In this document: piece by piece, positions 58,710 to 64,000 of the stretch | How the letters are laid out: each line of letters opens with the position of its first letter | How positions within the stretch are numbered: the first letter of the stretch is position 1 | Source: Ochrobactrum sp. CGA5 | GTDB taxonomy: Bacteria > Pseudomonadota > Alphaproteobacteria > Rhizobiales > Rhizobiaceae | Length of the DNA: 64,000 nucleotides | NCBI RefSeq assembly: GCF_006345815.1 | Contig: NZ_VCIG01000038.1 | Coordinates: 947,583-1,011,582 of the forward strand | Reading direction: 5' to 3' | Notes under the pieces: generated by a model | Told to the model about the DNA's origin: nothing | The model's input: only the letters and a program-made list of their open reading frames with translations | The model's database searches: none | Made by a program: the position numbers and the translations under genes

Positions 58710-59396
58710 TTACAGCCATTTGTCGTAGTCGGACACCAGCAAATGCAGCGGCTTCTCGTTTTCTTCGACATTCGAGAAGCGGCCGATCGGCTCGCGAAAA
58801 ATATTATCCGTCAGGTCGTCGTTGACCGTGGAAACCTCGCCAATCAGCACGTCGCCACCCTCGCCCCAAAAGGCGTGCCAGTTGCCCGGCAACAGCGTCA
58901 CGCTTTCGCCCGGCTGTAGCTTGAGATGCGCACCAGCCTTCTGCGTCACGAGGCGTCCGTCGGTCGCGACAGTCACATCAGTTGTCTCATCAACACTGCC
59001 ATCCGGGAGAGAGTTGAACAACTCCAGTACCAGCGTACCGCCGCCACGATTGATGATATCTTCGGCCTTCACAACATGGCGGTGCATTGGGGAAAGCTGG
59101 TTCTTGCGCGAAATCATGATCTTTTCGGCATAAAGCATGCCGCGGCCGCGCTTGAGGTCTTCGGCATTGCCGTTCCGCGTAGTGAAGAGGAACAGGCCAA
59201 GATCGGCGAATTTACCCTGACCGTAGTCCGTAATATCCCAGCCGAGGCGCGCGTCGCGAATGGCGCGTGCATCCGATGAAGTCCGCTCTTTTAATTCTTC
59301 GGGTGACCAGTATGCGAAAGGCGGCATGACATAGCCGAAGGAGCGGATGAAAGCGTCGCTTTCACGGATGATTTCGTTGATTTCAGAACGTTTCAT
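58710..59396 (-). CDS. D-lyxose/D-mannose-type sugar isomerase (cupin)
   Basis: The 228-residue protein matches the D-lyxose isomerase family (YdaE-like): FAYWSPEELKER, ARLGWDITDYGQGKFADLGL, FTTRNG, YAEKIMISRKNQLSPMHRHVVKAEDIINRGGG (metal His and Glu), and GESVTLLPGNWHAFWGEGG. The reaction is interconversion of D-lyxose/D-xylulose or D-mannose/D-fructose. I chose the ATG at 59396, which has GGAGG 10 nt before it and where homology begins. A longer frame to 59543 looks non-coding. Confidence 0.85.
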   Translation of the reverse strand: MKRSEINEIIRESDAFIRSFGYVMPPFAYWSPEELKERTSSDARAIRDARLGWDITDYGQGKFADLGLFLFTTRNGNAEDLKRGRGMLYAEKIMISRKNQLSPMHRHVVKAEDIINRGGGTLVLELFNSLPDGSVDETTDVTVATDGRLVTQKAGAHLKLQPGESVTLLPGNWHAFWGEGGDVLIGEVSTVNDDLTDNIFREPIGRFSNVEENEKPLHLLVSDYDKWL

Positions 59397-59780
59397 GGCC
59401 ACCGAGCCTCCCATGGAATGAAACAGATTGGGATGTGGTTGACGTGGTAACTGGCTTTTAAACCAATTTGCAATCCCGGAAACGCTCCGAAGCGTATGTA
59501 ACACACATTTTGCGGCGTTCTGCCCATGCCGCAAAAGCGACATTTTGACGTGTCGTCTTTACGCGAAAACCATGTCGCATCCCAATGCGCGTTTGGAATA
59601 GTTCAGTGATTGAATCGGTATAACGGAAGCCAGTTCACAGACCTCGGTAGATGTGGGCAAGTCATTGAGATAACGGGACAAGCCGTGCTTCCGGAAGACA
59701 AAAGGAACACCGGATCGAGCCCTAGTCGCTGGGAGAACAGCGGAAGGCAGATCCAAGATGGAAAGCAAGGGTTCGAGGCT
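59397..59780. other. Divergent intergenic region between the isomerase and gbcA-like genes
   Basis: About 384 bp. It holds the promoters of both divergent genes. The gbcA-like frame stays open back to 59610 but the sequence there does not resemble the family. No palindrome stands out. Confidence 0.45.
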
Positions 59781-61028
59781 ATGGACGTTCGCAACGAAAT
59801 GCTGGGGCTGTTGACCGGGCGCGACCCCAATTTCAGCCTGGAGCAAAAATTCTACACCGATCCAGAATACCATAAGCTGGATCTGGAGAATATTTTCTAC
59901 AAGGACTGGCTGTTTGTCGGCCATGATTGCGAGCTGCCGAAGACCGGCTCCTACATAACCGTGCAAATCGGTGCTTATCCTGTCGTCATCGTTCGCGATG
60001 CGCAGGGTGGCATTCGTGCTTTCCACAATTCCTGCCGTCATCGCGGCTCGCGTATTTGCGCGGCTGAAAAGGGCACCGCCGCCAAGCTCGTCTGCCCTTA
60101 TCACCAGTGGACCTACGAACTGGATGGACGTCTGCTTTTCGCACGTCAGGTCGGTCCAGACTTCAAGCCTGCCGAATATGGTCTGAAACCGGTTCATTGT
60201 GAAACCGTCGCGGGCTATATCTACGTCTGCGTCGCCGAGGAAGCGCCCGACTTTGGCGCTTTCCGCAATCTGGTCGAACCCTATCTTGCGCCGCACAATA
60301 TCAAAGACGCGAAAGTTGCCTTTGAGAGCTCAATAATTGAGAAGGGCAACTGGAAGCTCGTTTGGGAAAACAACCGCGAGTGCTACCACTGCGCCGCGAA
60401 CCATCCCGAACTTTGCCGCACCTACCCGGAAGCTCCGTCGGCAACCGGCGTGCAAGGCGTCATGGAAGACCCGGAAATCAATCAGCTTTGGAAGAATTGC
60501 GCCAGCGTCGGCTTGCCTGCGGAATTCAAAATGTCCGAAGATGGTCGCTACCGCATCACCCGCATCCCGCTTCTGCGCGACGCCGTAAGCTATACCATGT
60601 CCGGCAAGGCCGCAGTGAAGAAGCCTTTGAGCCCTCAGTTGGCCGGCAACACGAATATCGGCGCGATGCTGCTGTTCAATTATCCGTCGACCTGGAATCA
60701 CCTTATGGCTGATCATGCGATTTCCTTCCGCGTTCTGCCCATCAGCGCCGAGGAAACGCTTGTCACCACCAAATGGCTTGTCCACAAGGACGCAGTAGAA
60801 GGTGTGGACTATGATCTTGATGAATTGACCCATGTCTGGATCCAGACCAATGACCAGGATCGACAGATCGTTGAAGAAAACGCGGTTGGCATTCGCTCAC
60901 CCGCCTATCAGCCCGGCCCTTACTCGGTCGAACATGAGGGTGGCGTGATGCAGTTCCTCGAATGGTACACCAACACCATTACGCCGCGCCTACGTGGTGA
61001 AGCGACAAAGCTCAGCCGCGTCGCCTGA
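59781..61028 (+). CDS. gbcA: Rieske [2Fe-2S] aromatic-ring-hydroxylase-type oxygenase, probable glycine betaine monooxygenase alpha subunit
   Basis: The 415-residue protein has a Rieske domain with C85-x-H87 and C105-x2-H108 (SCRHRGSR, VCPYHQWTYELDG). The mononuclear iron site lies in WENNRECYHCAANHPELC (His203, His208). It is followed by a ferredoxin-reductase gene, as in the gbcA/gbcB pair of Pseudomonas that demethylates glycine betaine to dimethylglycine. Related enzymes act on carnitine or stachydrine, so the substrate is inferred. I chose the ATG at 59781 because conservation begins there (DVRNEMLGLLTGRDPNFSLE). Confidence 0.85.
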   Translation: MDVRNEMLGLLTGRDPNFSLEQKFYTDPEYHKLDLENIFYKDWLFVGHDCELPKTGSYITVQIGAYPVVIVRDAQGGIRAFHNSCRHRGSRICAAEKGTAAKLVCPYHQWTYELDGRLLFARQVGPDFKPAEYGLKPVHCETVAGYIYVCVAEEAPDFGAFRNLVEPYLAPHNIKDAKVAFESSIIEKGNWKLVWENNRECYHCAANHPELCRTYPEAPSATGVQGVMEDPEINQLWKNCASVGLPAEFKMSEDGRYRITRIPLLRDAVSYTMSGKAAVKKPLSPQLAGNTNIGAMLLFNYPSTWNHLMADHAISFRVLPISAEETLVTTKWLVHKDAVEGVDYDLDELTHVWIQTNDQDRQIVEENAVGIRSPAYQPGPYSVEHEGGVMQFLEWYTNTITPRLRGEATKLSRVA

Positions 61029-61058
61029 TTTTGATACAGTTGAAGAAGTGAGAAGGCC

Positions 61059-62177
61059 ATGCAGCCTCTGAAATATCTGGATGAGATGCTGCCGTGGAAC
61101 GACAGGTTGCAGATGCTGGAATGCATCTCGGCCATCGAAGAAGCGCCTGACGTGATGACCTTCTCTTTCAAGACGACCGAGAACAACTGGTTCCGCTATA
61201 CGCCGGGCCAGTTCGTCACTCTCGAACTGCCGATTGAACGGGCGGACGGTCTCGGGCCTGTGCTACGGACCTATACGCTTTCCTCAACCCCGTCCCGTCC
61301 CTACCATATATCTGTCACCGTCAAGGCTCAGAAAGACAGTATCGGCACGCGCTGGATGCTGGATAATCTGCGTCCGCCGATGATGATCAAAGCCTATGGG
61401 CCGAACGGCGATTTCTCCCTGGCCAACCATCCGGGCGAGAAATACCTCTTTATTTCAGCCGGTTCAGGCATCACGCCAATGGTTTCCATGACGCGCTGGC
61501 TCTTCGATTGCGCACCGGCAACCGATTTGGCATTCATCAACTGCGCACGTACACCGGACGACATTATTTTCCGGCGCGAACTGGAATTGCTCGCCGGTCG
61601 TATGGAAGCGATGCACCTGGCTTTCATCGTGGAACAGTCTTCTGCGCGGCACGTATGGCCGGGCCTGCATGGGCGCATCGACCGTGCCCGTCTTGAATTG
61701 CTGGCACCTGACTTCCTGCACCGCAAGGTGTTCTGCTGTGGACCGGAACCATTCATGAATGGTGTACGTAGCCTGCTCGAAGACGCCGGCTTCGACATGT
61801 CCAACTATCATCAGGAGAGCTTTAACCCGGCCAGCGAAATTTCGTCGGTTCCGGTACCCTCCACGCTCTCCGAACCGGCGAGCACCAAGGCGGCACCCGT
61901 TGCCCCCGCCGTTGCCGCAGCCAGCGTCGTCTTCAGTGTTTCCGGTGTGGAAGTGGAATGCACCGAAAACGACACGATCCTGCTTGCCGCCCGCAATGGC
62001 GGCCTCAAGATTCCGAGCGCTTGCGAGTTCGGAATCTGTGGTACCTGTAAGGTAAAGTGCCTCGGCGGGGAGACTGAAATGAATCATAATGGCGGCATTC
62101 GCGATGATGAGATTGCCGAGGGCTATATCCTCGCCTGTTGCAGCCGCCCACGCGGTCGCGTGGAGATTGATGCCTGA
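61059..62177 (+). CDS. gbcB: Flavodoxin-reductase/ferredoxin hybrid, probable GbcB electron-transfer subunit
   Basis: The 372-residue protein has an FAD-binding domain (YTPGQFVTLELP, RTYTLSSTPSRP), an NAD-binding domain (YLFISAGSGITPMVSMTRWL, VFCCGPEPFMNGVRSLL), an Ala/Pro/Val-rich linker (about 265-290) and a C-terminal plant-type [2Fe-2S] ferredoxin domain. The latter has CEFGICGTCKVKC and a late Cys in YILACCSRPRG. Such one-protein reductases supply electrons to Rieske oxygenases. It starts 30 bp after the gbcA-like gene. Confidence 0.9.
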   Translation: MQPLKYLDEMLPWNDRLQMLECISAIEEAPDVMTFSFKTTENNWFRYTPGQFVTLELPIERADGLGPVLRTYTLSSTPSRPYHISVTVKAQKDSIGTRWMLDNLRPPMMIKAYGPNGDFSLANHPGEKYLFISAGSGITPMVSMTRWLFDCAPATDLAFINCARTPDDIIFRRELELLAGRMEAMHLAFIVEQSSARHVWPGLHGRIDRARLELLAPDFLHRKVFCCGPEPFMNGVRSLLEDAGFDMSNYHQESFNPASEISSVPVPSTLSEPASTKAAPVAPAVAAASVVFSVSGVEVECTENDTILLAARNGGLKIPSACEFGICGTCKVKCLGGETEMNHNGGIRDDEIAEGYILACCSRPRGRVEIDA

Positions 62178-62240
62178 TTGAATCGCATCCCGAAAAGTCT
62201 GAAGCAGCTTTCGGAACAAGATGTGTGATCTAAAGAATCA
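62176..62240. repeat. REP-like palindromic element between gbcB and the PhnA-domain gene
   Basis: The element starts GATTGAATCGCATCCCGAAAAG and ends TGATCTAAAGAATC (written in pieces: GATTGAATCGCATC, CCGAAAAG, CTTTCGG, GATCTAAAGAATC). The core CCGAAAAG...CTTTCGG can form a hairpin. It closely resembles intergenic repeats common in Hyphomicrobiales genomes. It spans the convergent gap up to the PhnA-domain stop codon. Confidence 0.6.
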
Positions 62241-62459
62241 GGCTTTCTTCAGGAATTCGGTCCGCAGCACCAGTCCCTTGACCTGCTTGGTGCTGCAATC
62301 GACTTCATCGGGATTTCCGGTTAGGCGAATGCCCTTGACCAGCGTTCCTCGCTTCAGTGTCGTGGAGGTTCCCTTGACCTTCAGATCCTTGATGAGCGTG
62401 ACGGAATCACCGTCGTTCAACTGAGTTCCATTGCTGTCGCGCACGATTACGTCTGTCAT
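62238..62459 (-). CDS. PhnA/YjdM-type C-terminal domain protein
   Basis: The 73-residue protein corresponds to the C-terminal domain of PhnA/YjdM: VIVRDSNGTQLNDGDSVTLIKDLKVKGTSTTLKRGT, then VKGIRLTGNPDEVDC, and TKQVKGLVLRTEFLKK (quoted in short parts). The N-terminal zinc ribbon of longer PhnA proteins is missing, as in many alphaproteobacterial members. AGGAAG precedes the ATG at 62459. The name suggests alkylphosphonate use, but the family's function is unproven. Confidence 0.85.
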   Translation of the reverse strand: MTDVIVRDSNGTQLNDGDSVTLIKDLKVKGTSTTLKRGTLVKGIRLTGNPDEVDCSTKQVKGLVLRTEFLKKA

Positions 62460-62598
62460 GATCGCTTCCTGTCTGGTTACTGATTGCGATCGTCCGTAGC
62501 ATTCTTGCCGATGTTATACCAGAACGCGGCTTATTGCTGGTCTCGGGTGACCTGCCTGACTATAGTGGTTCATAGAATAAGAAAGCCGGGAGCAATTT

Positions 62599-63228
62599 AT
62601 GATCAGTCATGCACTTGTGGTTGTCGACGTCCAGAATGATTTTTGCCCCGGTGGTGCGCTGGCCGTTGATCGCGGTGACGAAATCATTCCCGCCATCAAC
62701 CGGCTGATCGATGAAAGCGAACACGTCATCCTCACGCAGGACTGGCACCCGGCCAATCATTCAAGCTTCGCCTCGACTCATCCCCACACCAAGCCTTTCG
62801 ACACGATTGAAATGGCATACGGCTTACAGACACTCTGGCCCGACCATTGCGTGCAAGGCAGCCACGGTGCGGATTTTCATGCCGACCTGCAATGGACGCG
62901 GGCACAACTCGTTATCCGCAAAGGCTTCCGCATCGGCATAGACAGCTACTCGGCATTTTTTGAAAACGACCATCGAACGCCGACCGGCCTTGGCGGCTAT
63001 TTACGTCAACGCAATATCGGTTCGCTCACGCTGGTCGGGCTGGCCACCGATTTCTGCGTCGCCTATTCGGCACTGGACGCCATCGCCGAAGGCTTTCAGG
63101 TGCGTGTCCGTCTCGATGCATGTCGTGGCATCGACCTCAACGGCTCGATGAACATCATGCTACAGAAGATGAAACAGGCTGGCGTCGAATTGATCGACGA
63201 GCCTGTTTCGGCTTCGCACCTGCTTTAG
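62599..63228 (+). CDS. pncA: Nicotinamidase PncA
   Basis: PncA hydrolyses nicotinamide to nicotinate in NAD salvage. The 209-residue isochorismatase-fold protein has the Asp in LVVVDVQNDFCPGGAL (about residue 10), metal-site residues in TQDWHPANHSSFASTH, the Lys in VIRKGF, and the nucleophilic Cys in LATDFCVAYSALDA. Length and motif spacing are standard. It converges on the DUF2165 gene with 5 bp between stops. Confidence 0.95.
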   Translation: MISHALVVVDVQNDFCPGGALAVDRGDEIIPAINRLIDESEHVILTQDWHPANHSSFASTHPHTKPFDTIEMAYGLQTLWPDHCVQGSHGADFHADLQWTRAQLVIRKGFRIGIDSYSAFFENDHRTPTGLGGYLRQRNIGSLTLVGLATDFCVAYSALDAIAEGFQVRVRLDACRGIDLNGSMNIMLQKMKQAGVELIDEPVSASHLL

Positions 63229-63233
63229 TGAGG

Positions 63234-63731
63234 TTATTCCAGTTCGCCGTCCGGCATGGCGACAAAGATCAGCACTGCAATGATGGTGATGAAGAACCGG
63301 AATGCGGATTCGATGCCGTTCCAGGTTTGCGACATCCACATGCCGAACCATTCCCCGCCAACCGACATGAAGCCGACCTGCCAGACCAAAAAGCCGAGCG
63401 ACAGACCGGCAATGGACCATTTCTTGGAGCGGTTAAAGCTCATTGCCCGACCGGTCAGATGACCAAGCATGGCAAACGCCCCGATCCAGCAAAGGATGGC
63501 CGTCAGTGTCTCGGCCGCGATGATCAGAATATAAGCGGCGTTGTGCAGCATCGGATTATCGATGGCGCGATACTTGATCGTGGCATCGGGAAAGATCGTG
63601 TCCATCATCAGGACATGCTGCACAAACCCAAAATTGGTATCGTAATCGGTGATGTTGCCGAACGAAACCAGCGTTGCGAAAAAGGCTATCGCCGCCACAA
63701 AGGCGGTTTTGCTCAAACGTGTTACGACCAT
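63234..63731 (-). CDS. DUF2165 family small integral membrane protein
   Basis: The 165-residue protein has four predicted membrane segments (FVAAIAFFATLVSFGNI, NAAYILIIAAETLTAILCW, IAGLSLGFLVWQVGFMSVG, AFRFFITIIAVLIFVAM) with the family pattern NITDYDTNFGFVQHVLMMDT. I chose the ATG at 63731, which has AAGGGG 6-7 nt upstream. The upstream in-frame extension to 63926 crosses a group II intron end and is not coding. The function is unknown. Confidence 0.85.
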   Translation of the reverse strand: MVVTRLSKTAFVAAIAFFATLVSFGNITDYDTNFGFVQHVLMMDTIFPDATIKYRAIDNPMLHNAAYILIIAAETLTAILCWIGAFAMLGHLTGRAMSFNRSKKWSIAGLSLGFLVWQVGFMSVGGEWFGMWMSQTWNGIESAFRFFITIIAVLIFVAMPDGELE

Positions 63732-63855
63732 GGAAATCCCCTTCCCCAAATTGGCCGCAGCGTGCCGATCATCATCACCTGAAAACGATCTGCGGCATGA
63801 AAGCGAGGTCACTCGCATCTGGTAATCGTCGTCAACTCCGCCGATTCGGTCAAGG

Positions 63856-64000
63856 ATCGGGTAGGAGGGCATTTTAGGCCCTCCCCCCACACCACCGTAC
63901 GTACGGTTCCGTATACGGCGGTTCATGAAGCGTAGTGTAGGCGTCGATGTTCCTTCAGGAACGAGATCAGCCCGAGCTTGGTGAAGTAGGCATTGGGTAA
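63856..64000 (-). mobile_element. Group II intron, 3' end (continues beyond the window)
   Basis: On the minus strand, just after the stop of a reverse transcriptase, a domain V hairpin is visible: ACCGCCGT pairs with ACGGTGGT around ATACGGAACCGTAC (63887-63922). A domain VI hairpin follows, GGAGGGC...GCCCTCC (63863-63883), then TACCCGAT. This is the usual 3' end of bacterial group II introns. The 3' splice point near 63856 is approximate. The 5' part lies to the right of the window. Confidence 0.85.
63923..64000 (-). CDS. ltrA: Group II intron reverse transcriptase/maturase, C-terminal end (partial)
   Basis: The last 25 codons read, in the frame open to the window edge, LPNAYFTKLGLISFLKEH followed by RRLHYAS and stop. 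PNAYFTKLGLISL-like endings are typical of group II intron-encoded proteins. The stop lies directly before domain V. The main part of the gene is outside the window, so whether it is intact cannot be said. Confidence 0.8.
   Translation of the reverse strand, partial: LPNAYFTKLGLISFLKEHRRLHYAS

Noticed and set aside
59559..60296. 245-codon open frame on the minus strand
   Set aside because: It is antisense to the Rieske oxygenase gene with intact iron-sulfur and iron-binding motifs.

Overview
The window is chromosomal DNA of an alphaproteobacterium in the Hyphomicrobiales, most probably Brucellaceae (the Ochrobactrum branch of Brucella). This rests on protein character and gene order (uvrD, creA; prmA; ligA-recN-bamD-lpxC-ftsZ-ftsA-ftsQ-ddl-murB-murC-murG-ftsW-murD-mraY-murF-murE-ftsI-ftsL-rsmH), a long-linker FtsZ, an alphaproteobacterial RNase P RNA, and rhizobial-type regulation (a Mur-like box at mntH, a PHO-like box at btaAB). 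The species call is inference; no database search was possible.

Layout. 1-9.8 kb: the 3' part of a kinase-like gene, uvrD, creA, a hexapeptide acetyltransferase, about 0.7 kb with no convincing gene, a SCO copper chaperone, prmA, an aminopeptidase P and the exporter pair azlC/azlD. 9.9-36.5 kb: an almost unbroken minus-strand block for DNA repair (ligA, recN), outer-membrane assembly (bamD, lpxC) and the complete division and cell wall (dcw) cluster. Several genes in it overlap by 1-4 nt. Intrinsic terminators after murB and after ftsZ split it into at least three transcription units.

37-49.3 kb: mntH with a Mur-like operator, an SDR oxidoreductase, rnpB, and four peptidoglycan-active enzymes (a small lytic transglycosylase, an AmpD-type amidase, a GH25 muramidase lipoprotein and an MltB-like transglycosylase). 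Among them lie a DjlA-like J protein, two small lipoproteins and the betaine-lipid genes btaA and btaB. An AEC transporter and a 28-codon membrane-peptide ORF follow. 49.4-54.6 kb: metF in an operon with an ArsR-methyltransferase fusion that has a palindromic operator candidate, a DUF2293 gene, tam, and ettA flanked on both sides by copies of one long palindromic element. 55-64 kb: an alpha/beta hydrolase, a GT2 plus LpxB-N-domain pair, UDP-glucose dehydrogenase, a lyxose/mannose-type isomerase, a GbcA/GbcB-type Rieske oxygenase and reductase, a PhnA-domain protein, pncA and a DUF2165 membrane protein. At the right edge is the 3' end of a group II intron on the minus strand, with the C-terminus of its reverse transcriptase.

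Most of the window is conserved core genome. I did not find a clearly new multi-gene system. The best leads are regulatory sites (the ArsR-methyltransferase operator, the PHO-like and Mur-like boxes), the paired palindromes and the unusually placed terminator around ettA and tam, a tandem duplication at the end of PBP3, the 28-codon ORF and the truncated intron.
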